Counted from the stretch's first letter, positions 27,776-37,772 are shown. The stretch is 64,000 nt of DNA from Lysinibacillus sp. KCTC 33748 (GCF_002237755.1 NZ_MWSJ01000022.1:1-64000); one strand, 5' to 3'. The notes: generated by a model not told the origin, from the letters alone. Translations and numbers: made by a program.

Positions 27776-28972
27776 TTCGTCATGTAATGCATTTGCTGCA
27801 CGAATCATTTCGTCCTGAGGAACAACGACAGACACTTTTATTTCAGAAGTACTTACCATTTTCACAGGGATATCTTCACGGCGTAAACGATCAAACATAC
27901 GGGCAGCCACCCCCGGATTAGATGCCATTCCTGAACCAATAATAGAAACTTTCGCTAAACCGATTTCAAAATCAGCAAAACTAAACCCTAGTGATACTTT
28001 ACTATCTTCTAGGACACGTAATGCATCAGCGAACTCCTCTTTTAAAATAGTAAATGATACAGTCGGCTTTAAGCCATCAATTATTGCTTGTACGATTATA
28101 TCAACGTTTATGCGATTTTCTGCAAGTATTGTGAATATATCTGCTAACGAAGCATTAGAATAAGCATCATACCCTACCGTGAGGCGAATAACGTCTGACT
28201 CATAGGCAACACCACGGACAATTAAATTTTTCTCCATTTCAACTTCCTCCTTCAATAAAGTACCTTCTGTATCTTTTTCGCTTGACCGAATGGTAACTGG
28301 GATTTGAAACTTCTTTGCTATTTCTACAGCCCGTGGGTGTAAAATTTGTGATCCTAAGTTTGATAGCTCTAGCATTTCATCATAGGAAATTTCTTTTAAC
28401 TTTTGTGCCCCAGCAACCTGACTTGGATCAGCTGTATAAACTCCATCCACATTCGTATAAATATCTACGCGCTCCGCCTCTAAAGCTGCAGCAATAGCTA
28501 AAGCCGTCGTCTCCGCACCACCTTTACCAAGCGTCGTAATATTCCGTGAATTATTGATTCCCTGTCCCCCTGCAACGACGACGATTTTTCCCTGAGTAAA
28601 ATACTCTTCTATTCGACTAGCTTCTAGCCCATCAATTCGTGCATTACCATACACCTCATCGGTTTGAATACCTGCCTGCCAGCCTGTTAATGACACTGCA
28701 TCATAACCTTCTTCCTGCAAAGCAATTGCCACTAATGCACATAATAGTTGTGAGCTTGTTGACAATAGTACGTCTAGTTCACGTTTAGACGCATTGTCTG
28801 ATAGATTACAAGCCATCTTTGCTAATTCTTTAGACGTCCCTCTCATTCCTGTAGTGACAACGACAATATCAAAACCACTTTCCTTTTGTGCAATCACCTT
28901 TTTTGCAACATCTTGAATGTGTTCAGATGATGCTAATGCAGCACCACCAAATTTCATCACAATTCTCTCCAT
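27740..28972 (-). CDS. lysC: Aspartate kinase, lysine-type
   Basis: 410 aa from ATG 28972 (GAAGGAG 8 nt away). First step of the lysine/diaminopimelate and threonine-methionine branch. The kinase domain has MKFGGAALAS (usual form KFGGTS; the Thr is Ala here), GWQAGIQTD, VVAGGQGI and TLGKGGAETTA. Two C-terminal ACT domains follow (SIIGSGMASNPGVAARMF, IPVKMVSTSEIKVSVVV), so feedback control is expected. A lysine riboswitch lies upstream. The last 11 residues (NLFQQMSPKA and the Phe before) and the stop are encoded by repeat A1, so the native C-terminus seems to have been replaced. Confidence 0.94.
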   Translation of the reverse strand: MERIVMKFGGAALASSEHIQDVAKKVIAQKESGFDIVVVTTGMRGTSKELAKMACNLSDNASKRELDVLLSTSSQLLCALVAIALQEEGYDAVSLTGWQAGIQTDEVYGNARIDGLEASRIEEYFTQGKIVVVAGGQGINNSRNITTLGKGGAETTALAIAAALEAERVDIYTNVDGVYTADPSQVAGAQKLKEISYDEMLELSNLGSQILHPRAVEIAKKFQIPVTIRSSEKDTEGTLLKEEVEMEKNLIVRGVAYESDVIRLTVGYDAYSNASLADIFTILAENRINVDIIVQAIIDGLKPTVSFTILKEEFADALRVLEDSKVSLGFSFADFEIGLAKVSIIGSGMASNPGVAARMFDRLRREDIPVKMVSTSEIKVSVVVPQDEMIRAANALHDEFNLFQQMSPKA

Positions 28973-29126
28973 CTTCATTCTCCTTCGTATTTAATCATTT
29001 CGCTGATTATAAAGTAGCTATAATTTTGCAGCTTTTCACAAAAAACATCGCAAAAGCAAATAACACCCTTCAACTCTTAGGTAAGAGTAACAGCCTTGAA
29101 AAAATGTTGTTTCGAGGAATCTAAAA

Positions 29127-29372
29127 AGGCAGCTCTCACATAACGTGAAAGCTGCCTATAACATGTACAATAAAAGTAACTTGCGCATGTGTGATAGCTC
29201 TCCGAAACGTTTAGAATCGACAGTCTTACATCTCTTAAATGTAAAACCAGCACAACATCGGAAACAACGATGCTCCACTTCGGCAAGTTCCCCTTTCATA
29301 CATTTTCACTGGACTTGTTCGTCCTCGTATGTACTACTCTTGAACCTTGCACCTCTATCATCACTAAAAAGT
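29127..29372 (-). ncRNA. Lysine riboswitch (L box) with terminator
   Basis: On the minus strand, in order, it shows GATGATAGAGGTGC, AAGAGTAGTA, AAGGGGAAC, GCCGAAGTGG, GTTGTGCTGG, GTAAGACTGTC and GGAGAGCTATCA, the conserved L-box core. It ends in a terminator stem GGCAGCT.TCAC / GTGA.AGCTGCC followed by TTTTT at 29127-29158. The lysC start is 155 bp further on. With lysine bound the terminator should form and lower aspartate kinase expression. Confidence 0.95.
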
Positions 29373-29529
29373 GATTGTATTTAATTGAATCTTAGCGAAG
29401 AAATTTCCAATTTAATAAGTAGAAACTACTTAAAAACTAAGATGCTGTGTATGACATTGCTATATTGAATAGCTATGTTATATACAAACCTTAGCATACG
29501 TCTAATCCTTTGACAATGTCTCTTGTATA

Positions 29530-30136
29530 AAATCAATTTCGCCTTGGCGTAATTGTAGCTACGACTTTGCTTTCGCTACAGATAAACAATGCGTCTGAAA
29601 TCGGCTTTGTGCTTAGGCCTGCAGATGTTTTTTGTGCGAAAGCGTAGCGACAGCAACATGTTTTTGTCTGTGCGAAAGCGTAGCGACAGCAACATGTTTT
29701 TGTCTGTGCGAAAGCGTAGCGACAGCAAACATGTTTTTGTCTGTGCGAAAGCGAAGCGACAGCAACATGTTTTTGTCTGTGCGAAAGCGAAGCGACAGCA
29801 ACATGTTTTTGTCTGTGCGAAAGCGAAGCGACAGCAACAACACGAGGGCCGACAGGTTGTCGGTCATTTCGGTAATGCCACAGGACGTGGCGTTTTTATC
29901 GATGAAGGTCAGTTAACCGTTATCGCACGGATGCGATGGTTTTAGGCTAACATCCCCTGTGAACTCTTTTCCGATTCCGTGAGATCCGCCGGAGGCTCTA
30001 TTTTCATTCAGCAAATGTCTTTTGTACCGAAAGCGTAGTGACAGGTACAGGCGTTTGGACACCCACCGAAAAGGAATTCCATCTACATTCATCTCACTTA
30101 CCCTTCGGATGTAGTGTTTTCTTCTGAATGAAAATA
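29530..30136 (+). repeat. Dispersed repeat, family A, copy A2 (longest)
   Basis: It begins with the variant palindrome CAATTTCGCC / GGCGTAATTG, holds a six-unit tandem array (29634-29839), the CCGACA/TGTCGG, GCCAC/GTGGC and ATCGCA/TGCGAT hairpins and a CCGCCGGAGGC element. It closes with inverted arms TATTTTCATTCAG (about 30001-30013 and 30121-30133). The right arm lies inside the end of uvrC. Confidence 0.85.
29634..29839 (+). repeat. Tandem array of six 36-bp units inside A2
   Basis: Units of 36-37 bp begin at 29634, 29670, 29706, 29743, 29779 and 29815. Each carries GTGCGAAAGCG(T/A)AGCGACAGC, then CATGTTTTTGTCT. The first three units have the T form and the last three the A form. There are no unique spacers, so this is not a CRISPR array. 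Confidence 0.9.
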
Positions 30137-31894
30137 AGTGTGGATATTGCTAGCTAGACTTGCTGGCATCCCCGCTTCCTGTAATGCTTGCACACTTGCC
30201 TCACGAATTTTTTTGACAGAGCCAAAATGCTTAAGTAATTGCTGTTTTCGCTTTGGACCAACTCCCTCTATTTGATCGAGAACAGATTGGATAGCATGCT
30301 TCTCGTGCTGCTGTCGTAAGAAAGTAATAGCAAAGCGGTGTACTTCGTCTTGAATTCGTTGCAGTAAATAGAAGCCATCACTTGTGCGCTTTAATGCAAT
30401 TACTTCAGGTGGATCACCAAATAGAAGCTGAGACGTATTATGCTTGTCATCTTTTGATAATCCGGCAATTGGAATGACAAGGCCGAGCTCATCCTCTAAT
30501 ACTTCCCGCGCGACTTCCATTTGCCCCTTCCCGCCATCAATTAGTACTAAATCTGGTAACGGTAGACCTTCCTTTAATACTCGTGTATAGCGACGACGGA
30601 TCACTTCCTGCATTGCCCCGTAATCATCGTGCTTAGCAGCTGTACGTGTTTTGTATTTTCGATACTCCTTCTTTGCAGGTTTACCATCGATAAATACAAC
30701 CATTGCAGATACAGCATCTGTTCCATGCATATGACTATTATCGAAAGATTCGATCCGTAAAGGCACAGAAATGCCCATAGCTTCACCGAGCGCCTCACAT
30801 GCTCCTATTGTTCGTTCTTCCTGACGTTCAATAAGCTGGAACTTCGCTGCAACAGCAATTTCAGCATTTTTAATCGCTAAATCAACAAGCTCTTTTTTTT
30901 GCCCACGTTTTGGTGTTAGTACCTTCACTTCTAATAATTCCGTTAAAATATCCGCATCAATAGATTGTGGGATAAAAATTTCTTTAGGCTTGATATGCTC
31001 TAGCTTGTCATAAAAGCGCCCAACGAACGTTAAAAATTCCTCTTCTGCCTCTTGATAAATCGGAAATATCGAGACATCTCGCTCAATGAGCTTTCCTTGA
31101 CGGACAAAGAAAACTTGCACACACATCCAGCCCTTCTCGACTGCATAACCAAATACATCGCGGTTAGTTGTATCACTTGATACAATTTTTTGCTTTTGCA
31201 TGACTGTATCAATATGTGCAATTTGATCGCGAAATTCCTTTGCACGTTCAAACTCTAAATTTTCTGCGGCCGCTAGCATCTTTACCTCTAGCTCTTTTTT
31301 TACTTCTTCAACCCCACCATTTAAAAATTTTGTCATATCTTCAATCATATCGTTGTAAGTGTCAACATCAATCTCTTTCACACAAGGAGCTAGACATTGC
31401 CCCATGTGATAATATAAACAAACCTTTGAAGGAAGTTGTACACATTTTCGAAGAGGATATAAACGATCTAGCAGCTTTTTCGTCTCACTTGCTGCATACG
31501 CATTTGGATAGGGACCAAAATACTTTGCCTTATCCTTTTTCACTTTTCGTGTTGTAATAAGTCGTGGATGTTTTTCATTTGTAATTTTTAAATACGGATA
31601 CGTTTTATCATCCGTCAACATAACATTGTATTTCGGGTCATGTAGTTTTATAAGATTAAGTTCTAAAATTAATGCCTCGATATTGGAGGATGTCACAATG
31701 TACTCAAAATCTTCTATTTCGCTTACAAGTCTCTGTGTTTTCCCTTCATGCGTACCAGTAAAATACGAGCGTACTCGATTTTTCAGCACTTTTGCTTTCC
31801 CGACATAAATAATAGTACCTTGTCGATCTTTCATCAAATAGCAGCCAGGCTGATCTGGTAAAATTTCAAGCTTTCGTTTAATTAAATCATTCAT
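30098..31894 (-). CDS. uvrC: Excinuclease ABC subunit C
   Basis: 598 aa. It makes both incisions at UV-type lesions with UvrA and UvrB. The GIY-YIG nuclease domain is at the N-terminus ([19 protein letters not shown]), a UvrB-binding UVR motif lies near 200-230, and the C-terminal RNase-H-like nuclease domain has [19 protein letters not shown] and [10 protein letters not shown], with HHH repeats at the end ([18 protein letters not shown]). The last 12 residues (from [12 protein letters not shown]) fall inside the terminal stem of repeat A2. Otherwise full length. Confidence 0.96.
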   Translation of the reverse strand: MNDLIKRKLEILPDQPGCYLMKDRQGTIIYVGKAKVLKNRVRSYFTGTHEGKTQRLVSEIEDFEYIVTSSNIEALILELNLIKLHDPKYNVMLTDDKTYPYLKITNEKHPRLITTRKVKKDKAKYFGPYPNAYAASETKKLLDRLYPLRKCVQLPSKVCLYYHMGQCLAPCVKEIDVDTYNDMIEDMTKFLNGGVEEVKKELEVKMLAAAENLEFERAKEFRDQIAHIDTVMQKQKIVSSDTTNRDVFGYAVEKGWMCVQVFFVRQGKLIERDVSIFPIYQEAEEEFLTFVGRFYDKLEHIKPKEIFIPQSIDADILTELLEVKVLTPKRGQKKELVDLAIKNAEIAVAAKFQLIERQEERTIGACEALGEAMGISVPLRIESFDNSHMHGTDAVSAMVVFIDGKPAKKEYRKYKTRTAAKHDDYGAMQEVIRRRYTRVLKEGLPLPDLVLIDGGKGQMEVAREVLEDELGLVIPIAGLSKDDKHNTSQLLFGDPPEVIALKRTSDGFYLLQRIQDEVHRFAITFLRQQHEKHAIQSVLDQIEGVGPKRKQQLLKHFGSVKKIREASVQALQEAGMPASLASNIHTYFHSEENTTSEG

Positions 31895-31997
31895 CGCCTA
31901 CCTGCCCCCCTTTTTGTTAAAACTAGCGTTCGTTCCTTTTTATAGAGCTTTGCACACCACATTGCCCTATCCATAGCTCTCCCTTTATTATATAACG

Positions 31998-32027
31998 AAA
32001 AAAAGCCAAGCACATCTATTGATGGCT
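31998..32027 (-). terminator. Terminator after trxA
   Basis: Stem AGCCA / TGGCT extended by inner pairs, followed on the minus strand by TTTTTTTCG. It lies about 20 bp past the trxA stop and before uvrC. Confidence 0.7.
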
Positions 32028-32048
32028 CGACTCTTTTTTTCTAATAGA

Positions 32049-32360
32049 TTAAGCGTGTTTTGCGATAAATGCTTCTAACGCTTCTTTTGGTTGGAAACCA
32101 ACAGTTTTGTCTACTAATTCACCGTCTTTGAAAAGTAATAAAGATGGGATAGACATAATTTGGTATTGCGCTGCAGTACCTTGGTTGTTATCTACATCTA
32201 CTTTTACAATTTTAGCCGCACTACCTGCAGCATCCATTTCTTCAAGAACTGGTCCAATCATTTTACAAGGTCCGCACCAAGCAGCCCAAAAGTCTACTAG
32301 TACTAACCCTTCTTTAATATCATCTTGGAAAGTTGCATCTGTTGCATGTACAATTGCCAT
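32049..32360 (-). CDS. trxA: Thioredoxin
   Basis: 103 aa. Cytoplasmic disulfide reductase with the WCGPCK active site (Cys29, Cys32) and the cis-proline in SIPSLL (Pro72). AAGGAGG precedes the ATG. Classic length and fold; main reductant for ribonucleotide reductase and methionine sulfoxide reductases. Located upstream of uvrC as in B. subtilis. Confidence 0.97.
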   Translation of the reverse strand: MAIVHATDATFQDDIKEGLVLVDFWAAWCGPCKMIGPVLEEMDAAGSAAKIVKVDVDNNQGTAAQYQIMSIPSLLLFKDGELVDKTVGFQPKEALEAFIAKHA

Positions 32361-32493
32361 TTGAAATCCTCCTTAAACTTACTATGTTTGTAGTATAGCA
32401 TGGATAAATTCTCTTGAGCGAACAATCTGCCTAGTATGCTTAATTTATGAAAATTCAGGTCGAATAAGACATTAAGTTCATTTTTAGTGTAGC

Positions 32494-33843
32494 CTAATTT
32501 TCTTGAAAACGACCTTTAAAGACATAGGTTAACGTAATAAAGAGATAAATAGCTAAAGTAATACCTGTTATGATAATAGATGTTGTAAAAATAATACCAA
32601 TTAGAATCGCACTTAACGCAATAATAGCTATCCAAGTTGTGTAAGGGAACAATTTTACTGCATAGGTACTTGTTTTTTCTGGCTGTTTTTTACGCGATTT
32701 AAGATGTGCAATCGCAATAATTAGCCAAATAAATAACACGGTATATCCAAGTGAACCCATTAGGAAATCAAAAGTTCTGCTTCCCGCAAATAAAGAAAAT
32801 ATTACAGCTACATATAAAGCGAAGGTACACATTAATATGGCATATACCGGAACTTTTCTTTTTGATAAATATGCAAAGATTTTAGGAACACGCCCGTCTA
32901 CAGCTTGTGTATACAGAACTCGCGATGAACCATAAAGCCCCGAGTTCATTGACGAAATAATTGCGAGTATAACTACAGCGTTCATAATATGGTCAGCACC
33001 AGGAATCCCAACCATTTTAAAGACCATCACAAACGGACTTTCCGGCACCCCATTTACTTCATTCCAAGGAATCAAGCTAACGATAATAAAGAAAGGAACT
33101 AAATAAAAAGTTACAATACGTACTAATGTACTGCGGACAGCTTTTGGCACTACTTTTTCAGGATTTTTCGTTTCAGCTAATGTAATACCAATAATTTCAG
33201 TACCACCATAAGAGTAAATAACTACAAGCATTGCAGAAATCAATCCCATTGATCCGTTCGGGAAGAAACCACCATGTTCCGTTAAATTAGAAAAGCCAAC
33301 AGCTGTATGATTACCAAAAGTAACAAGCAATAAAATTAATCCCGCTATAATGAACACCACAATAACGGTAATTTTAATCAACGCCAGCCAATATTCAGTT
33401 TCAGCAAAGACTTTCACTGATAACAAGTTTACGGCTGTAACTAACACCGAAACAGATAATGCAAGTATCCAAATCGGGTAATCTGGCAACCAATATTGAA
33501 TAAAAATGGCCGCAACTATAGATTCTGCAGCAATATTCAACACCCACATTTTCCAATAGATCCAATCTAGGAAATAAGCTGGAAACTTTCCTAAAACAGC
33601 TTGCACTAGATCTCTAAATGTTCTGGCTTCGCTATTACGGACTGCCATTTCTGCTAAACCTTGCATAACAAACAGCAGGATAATCCCACCAATTAAGTAC
33701 GCAATAAGTACTGATGGCCCTGCCATATCAATAGCTGCACTACTTCCTTTAAATAACCCTGCACCAATGGCACCACCTAAAGCCATCATCGTAATATGCC
33801 GTGAGGTCATCGTTCTTTTTAATTTCTGATTGTCGTTTTCCAT
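32494..33843 (-). CDS. yvbW: APC family amino-acid permease, T-box controlled (YvbW-like)
   Basis: 449 aa from ATG 33843 (GGAGG upstream). About twelve transmembrane helices. The first helix bears the APC substrate loop GGAIGAGLFKGSS, and helix 6 region has YSYGGTEIIGITLAETKNP. The transporter belongs to the AAT/YvbW-like group. The leader is a T-box RNA whose specifier reads CTT (Leu), which fits the known leucine T-box before B. subtilis yvbW, so leucine or related branched-chain amino-acid uptake is likely. It stands between trxA and etfA, not part of their operons. Confidence 0.85.
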   Translation of the reverse strand: MENDNQKLKRTMTSRHITMMALGGAIGAGLFKGSSAAIDMAGPSVLIAYLIGGIILLFVMQGLAEMAVRNSEARTFRDLVQAVLGKFPAYFLDWIYWKMWVLNIAAESIVAAIFIQYWLPDYPIWILALSVSVLVTAVNLLSVKVFAETEYWLALIKITVIVVFIIAGLILLLVTFGNHTAVGFSNLTEHGGFFPNGSMGLISAMLVVIYSYGGTEIIGITLAETKNPEKVVPKAVRSTLVRIVTFYLVPFFIIVSLIPWNEVNGVPESPFVMVFKMVGIPGADHIMNAVVILAIISSMNSGLYGSSRVLYTQAVDGRVPKIFAYLSKRKVPVYAILMCTFALYVAVIFSLFAGSRTFDFLMGSLGYTVLFIWLIIAIAHLKSRKKQPEKTSTYAVKLFPYTTWIAIIALSAILIGIIFTTSIIITGITLAIYLFITLTYVFKGRFQEN

Positions 33844-33869
33844 TTCCTTACCTCCTAAAATCAACAAAT

Positions 33870-33985
33870 GCGCTATAGCGCTCGTTTACATCCGTCAAGC
33901 GCTGGAGAGCCCGAAGCAAAAGTAAGCGCTCCTCCACTTTTTCCCGAGGGATCGAAGCGACCTCGAGGATGTAGCGTTTAGCCTA
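33870..33985. repeat. Structured insert between T-box and permease gene
   Basis: GC-richer than its surroundings, with imperfect inverted ends (GCTCGTTTACATCC and GGATGTAGCGTTTA) and inner short hairpins (GCGCTGGAG, CCCGAGGGATCG). Single copy in this window. It may be another mobile or structured repeat, comparable to A5 at pheS. Confidence 0.45.
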
Positions 33986-33987
33986 GA

Positions 33988-34262
33988 CAAAAAAAGGCAT
34001 ATCGTCTGTTCCTTCATTAATAAATGAAAGAAGAGACGATATGCCATAAGCAAACCGCGGTACCACTCTAATTGGTTCTTTTAGAACCCTACTTAAAAAC
34101 CTAGTAACGAAGGTTAACCGTCCAACAAATAGAATATTCTGCAAATTCTATTTATCTTACCGCTCATAGGCAAGTTCAAAGTCTTATTGGACTGCGTTGC
34201 ACCAACCCGCAGCTCTCTTCACCAAATAATGAGCTTTTACTACTCCTAATCTTTGCGTTTCT
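33988..34262 (-). ncRNA. T-box riboswitch, leucine specifier
   Basis: Minus-strand RNA with the AGGAGTAGTA stem-I motif and the AGCTGCGGGTTGGTGCAACG apical part. The specifier context GAA-CTT-G (34174-34172) is followed by the T-box AGAGTGGTACCGCGGTT and a strong terminator (GGCATATCGTCT / AGACGATATGCC, then eight T). The Phe T-box in this window has the same GAA-codon-purine layout, supporting CTT (Leu) as specifier. Uncharged tRNA-Leu should favour read-through into the permease gene. Confidence 0.93.
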
Positions 34263-34271
34263 TTTGAATAA

Positions 34272-34361
34272 AAATCAATTATGCCTCGGCATGATTCCGT
34301 GACATCCGCCGGAGGCTTTAACTTATTTCAATGAGTGTTTGATCCGCTGAAATAAGTTAAA
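34272..34361 (+). repeat. Short family A copy, A3
   Basis: A 90-bp deleted form that joins the left palindrome (CAATTATGCC...GGCAT) directly to the GATTCCGTGACATCCGCC right part. It ends in perfect arms TTTAACTTATTTCA / TGAAATAAGTTAAA. It may be the minimal element. Confidence 0.8.
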
Positions 34362-34443
34362 TTAATATTCATCACTATACGTTCTAAAATTAATTATGTC
34401 AACATTTTATTTTGCAATAACTTTAAAAAGTCGAAAAATTCAA

Positions 34444-34476
34444 CAAAAAAAGCAGGGAAGATACATCCTCCCTGCA
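34444..34476 (-). terminator. Terminator after etfA
   Basis: Stem GCAGGGA / TCCCTGC followed on the minus strand by TTTTTTT, 7 bp past etfA. It ends the fadR-fadB-etfB-etfA unit. Confidence 0.88.
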
Positions 34477-34482
34477 CATTTA

Positions 34483-35460
34483 TTATGCGTTCACTTTTAA
34501 CGCTTTAAATTCTTCGATTAGAAGAGGCACTACTTCAAATAAATCGCCTACGATACCGTAGTCCGCAACTTTGAAAATATTTGCCTCTGGATCCTTATTA
34601 ATAGCAACGATTACTTTTGAATTTGACATTCCCGCTAAATGCTGAATTGCTCCAGAAATACCTGCTGCAATGTAAAGGTCCGGTGTTACTACCTTACCTG
34701 TTTGACCAATTTGAAGTGAGTAGTCACAATATTCAGCATCACATGCTCCACGTGAAGCTCCAACTGCACCACCAAGTAAATCCGCTAGCTCTTTTAATGG
34801 TTCAAAGCCATCCTCAGACTTTACGCCACGACCACCTGCTACAACAACTTTTGCCTCTGAAAGATCGACACCCTCAGAAGATTTACGTACAACCTCTTTA
34901 ATAATTGTACGAAGGTTTGTAATATCTACAGTAAGAGAAGTGATGTCACCAGATTTTCCTGCTACTTTTTCTAATGGCGCAATATTATTTGGACGAACTG
35001 AAGCTAAAACTATGCCGTCTTTTACTTTCACTTTTTCAAAAGCTTTACCAGAGTAAATTGGACGGATGAATACAACATCATCACCAGTACCTTCCATAGA
35101 CGTTACATCAGATACAAGACCTGCTTGTAATTTACTTGCAATTTTTGGTGATAAATCTTTACCGTTTGCAGTATGACCAAACACGATACCTGCTGGCTTT
35201 TCTTCCTCAATTACAGCTAATAAAGCTTGACCATAGCCATCAGATGTATATTGTTTTAAATGTGGATGCTCCACCGTTACAACACGGTCAGCACCATATT
35301 CAAATAATGGACCTGTTAAACCTGCTACGGCATCTCCTAAAAGAACACCAACAACCTCACCGCCATCAGCGATTTGCTTTGCAGCCGCAATTGCTTCGAA
35401 AGAAACATTACGTAAGCTTCCTTCACGAACTTCACCTAATACTAATACTTTTTTTGACAT
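34483..35460 (-). CDS. etfA: Electron transfer flavoprotein, alpha subunit
   Basis: 325 aa. Partner of EtfB; binds FAD and takes electrons from acyl-CoA dehydrogenases. The C-terminal FAD domain has VVAGGRGVKSEDGF, GGAVGASRGACDAEY and QIGQTGKVVTPDLYIAAGISG. CGGAGGG precedes the ATG. It follows etfB by 51 bp in the fatty-acid degradation cluster. Confidence 0.95.
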   Translation of the reverse strand: MSKKVLVLGEVREGSLRNVSFEAIAAAKQIADGGEVVGVLLGDAVAGLTGPLFEYGADRVVTVEHPHLKQYTSDGYGQALLAVIEEEKPAGIVFGHTANGKDLSPKIASKLQAGLVSDVTSMEGTGDDVVFIRPIYSGKAFEKVKVKDGIVLASVRPNNIAPLEKVAGKSGDITSLTVDITNLRTIIKEVVRKSSEGVDLSEAKVVVAGGRGVKSEDGFEPLKELADLLGGAVGASRGACDAEYCDYSLQIGQTGKVVTPDLYIAAGISGAIQHLAGMSNSKVIVAINKDPEANIFKVADYGIVGDLFEVVPLLIEEFKALKVNA

Positions 35461-35511
35461 AGTATATTCCCTCCGTTACCCTTTAAGATTCGATTTGTGT
35501 CATCAGATGAC

Positions 35512-36285
35512 TTAAACTACTTTTGCCTCTGTATGAAGTAGGTTTACTAGCTCTTTTACTTGAGCTGAAAGTTCGCCCTCAAGAACACGACCTGCTGCCT
35601 TTTGAGCTGGTAAGAAAATATCAACTGTTTCTACCTTAACTTCTACATCATCTTCATCGATATCTAAATCATCTAACTCAAGTTCTGCAAGCGGTTTCTT
35701 CTTTGCTTTCATAATCCCTGGTAAAGATGGGTAACGCGGCTCGTTTAAACCTTGTTGAGCTGTTACTAAAAGTGGTAAAGATGTCTCGATCACTTCTGAG
35801 TCACCTTCAATATCACGTACAATTTTCGCAGATGTGCCATCAATTTCAAGCTTTGTAATTGTTGTAACATAGTTAATGCCTAGTAAATCTGCAACACGGG
35901 GTCCTACTTGACCAGAGCCTCCATCAATTGCAACGTTTCCTGATAAAATTAAATCAGCGTCTTTATCTTTTAAATATTCAGCTAAAATATATGCAGCTGC
36001 ATTTTGATCTAGTTCATCTAAATCGTCTTCTGTATTAATCAGAACCGCTTCATCAGCACCCATTGCAAGAGCTGTGCGTAATTGCTTCTCTGCATCTTCG
36101 CCACCAATTGAAACAACTGTTACTTTACCGCCAGCAGCGTCTCGTACTTGAATAGCTTCTTCAATGGCATATTCATCGTAAGGATTGATGATGAATTCTG
36201 CGCCATCCTCTTGGATTTTACCACCCGACACAACGATTTTTTCTTCTGTATCAAACGTACGTTTAATTAATGCAAAAATATTCAT
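35512..36285 (-). CDS. etfB: Electron transfer flavoprotein, beta subunit
   Basis: 257 aa. ETF domain binding AMP (GGEDAEKQLRTALAMGADEA and the GNVAIDGGSGQVGPRVADLLG loop). Works with EtfA in beta-oxidation. Standard length. It is preceded by a 117-bp gap that holds an inverted repeat. Confidence 0.95.
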   Translation of the reverse strand: MNIFALIKRTFDTEEKIVVSGGKIQEDGAEFIINPYDEYAIEEAIQVRDAAGGKVTVVSIGGEDAEKQLRTALAMGADEAVLINTEDDLDELDQNAAAYILAEYLKDKDADLILSGNVAIDGGSGQVGPRVADLLGINYVTTITKLEIDGTSAKIVRDIEGDSEVIETSLPLLVTAQQGLNEPRYPSLPGIMKAKKKPLAELELDDLDIDEDDVEVKVETVDIFLPAQKAAGRVLEGELSAQVKELVNLLHTEAKVV

Positions 36286-36346
36286 ATATCCATACCCCCT
36301 GAAACGATTTTTATTTCTAAGTAAACTTATAAATATTATATATTTT

Positions 36347-36394
36347 CAGTGTCGATAACGTCGATAACACTCTTTCAAGTCGCTATCGACACTG
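36347..36394 (-). repeat. Inverted repeat between fadB and etfB
   Basis: Arms CAGTGTCGATA / TATCGACACTG, 11 bp, loop 26. It lacks a T-run, so it could be an mRNA processing or stability hairpin that sets different levels for fadB and etfBA. Confidence 0.55.
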
Positions 36395-36402
36395 ATGGAA
36401 TA

Positions 36403-37176
36403 TTATTTACCAGTAAACAAAGGCTCGCGTTTTGCAATAAATGCTTGAATTCCCTCTTTTGCATCTTCCGAAACGAATACTGTACCAAAGGATTTTGCTT
36501 CCGCCTCAATCCCTTCATAGAATGAAGCATGCTTTGCATATTGCAATGTTTGAATAGCTGCTTTTAAAGCAACCGGACTCTTCTTCGCAATTTTCTTTGC
36601 TACCTTTAACGTTTCTTCTAATAATGCTTCATCTGTAAATGCACGATTTGCTAAACCCCATTGTACAGCTTCTGTACCAGAAATCGGCTCACTTGTGAAC
36701 ATCATTTCTGCAGCTTTTGCAACTCCTACATATCGTGGTAGACGTTGTGTACCCCCAAAACCTGGAATAAGACCTAATTGTAATTCAGGTAGTCCTAATT
36801 TCGCAGATTCTGTCACAAAGCGCAGATGACAACTCATCGCTAGTTCAAGTCCCCCGCCTAGTGCAGCGCCATGAATTGCAGCAATAATAGGTTTAGAGAA
36901 CGTTTCAACTCGTTCAAAAACTTGTTGACCATTGCTCGCTAGCTTTGAAAATTCATCACCAGAAACAACCTCTGTAAACTCTTTAATATCTGCACCTGCT
37001 GAGAAGAAACGACCTTCGCCATGAAGTACAAGGACACGTACAGTGTCATCATTTTCTACTTCATCTAGCACAGCATTTACTTCGGCGATGATTCCGCGAG
37101 ATAATGCGTTTGCTGGTGGGCGTGCAATTGTAATAATCGCTACTCCATCCTCTGCTTTCCAACTTAGAAATTCCAT
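36403..37176 (-). CDS. fadB: Enoyl-CoA hydratase
   Basis: 257 aa crotonase. Hydrates trans-2-enoyl-CoA in beta-oxidation. The oxyanion-hole loop is AGADIKEF and [16 protein letters not shown], and the two catalytic glutamates fall near the [21 protein letters not shown] segment. It follows fadR by 14 bp (ysiB/fadB of B. subtilis). Confidence 0.93.
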   Translation of the reverse strand: MEFLSWKAEDGVAIITIARPPANALSRGIIAEVNAVLDEVENDDTVRVLVLHGEGRFFSAGADIKEFTEVVSGDEFSKLASNGQQVFERVETFSKPIIAAIHGAALGGGLELAMSCHLRFVTESAKLGLPELQLGLIPGFGGTQRLPRYVGVAKAAEMMFTSEPISGTEAVQWGLANRAFTDEALLEETLKVAKKIAKKSPVALKAAIQTLQYAKHASFYEGIEAEAKSFGTVFVSEDAKEGIQAFIAKREPLFTGK

Positions 37177-37190
37177 TTCTCCACATCCTT

Positions 37191-37772
37191 TTAAGCTTTA
37201 ATACCGTTCAAGATTAATGCCTGAACTTTTGGAACCTGTTCTATCAAATCATATCGATATTCATTCATGACCCACGACGTAATGGTTTCGTCAATGGTTC
37301 CAAACACCATTTGACGCGCCAAGCGCACATCCATCGTTTGATTGAACTCACCTGATAGCATACCTTCGATTAAAATTTGATCCAGTAATTTTAAATACTC
37401 TCTTAACACCGAATTAATCTTTAGTCGTAAATCTTTATTCGATTGTCGTAGTTCCAATTGTGTGACGGTTGCTAGATATCGATCAGTCGCTAGAACATTA
37501 AAATGATTTGCGATCATTCGTGAAAGTTTGTCCTTAGACGTACTTCCATTTTCTATTATATCTTGTAATGACTCTACAAAAACAGCCATTTTTTCATTAA
37601 AGACAGAAATTAATATATCTTCTTTATTTTTAAAATATAAATAGATTGTTCCATCGGCCACCCCTGCCTGTTTAGCAATCTTCGATACCTGTGCTTGGTG
37701 ATACCCATTTTCTGCAATAACGATGACAGCTGCATCAATAATTTGCTTATACTTTGGCTTATCACGTTTCAC
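37191..37772 (-). CDS. fadR: Fatty-acid degradation repressor FadR (TetR family)
   Basis: 193 aa from GTG 37772 (GGTGGTGA upstream), the length of B. subtilis FadR; a longer frame has no ribosome site. The N-terminal helix-turn-helix is [20 protein letters not shown] and [16 protein letters not shown]. Long-chain acyl-CoA should release it from DNA. A good FadR operator lies 96 bp upstream of the start, so it likely represses its own operon and lcfA. Confidence 0.92.
   Translation of the reverse strand: MKRDKPKYKQIIDAAVIVIAENGYHQAQVSKIAKQAGVADGTIYLYFKNKEDILISVFNEKMAVFVESLQDIIENGSTSKDKLSRMIANHFNVLATDRYLATVTQLELRQSNKDLRLKINSVLREYLKLLDQILIEGMLSGEFNQTMDVRLARQMVFGTIDETITSWVMNEYRYDLIEQVPKVQALILNGIKA

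Noticed and set aside
29077..29286. 69-codon minus-strand frame before lysC
   Set aside because: It lies wholly inside the lysine riboswitch and its terminator.
29634..29839. Possible CRISPR array
   Set aside because: Units are contiguous with no unique spacers and no cas genes are near.
29589..29945. Open frames with repeated RKRSDSN residues on both strands
   Set aside because: They come from the 36-bp tandem unit, are open in several frames at once and lack ribosome sites. Repeat DNA, not genes.
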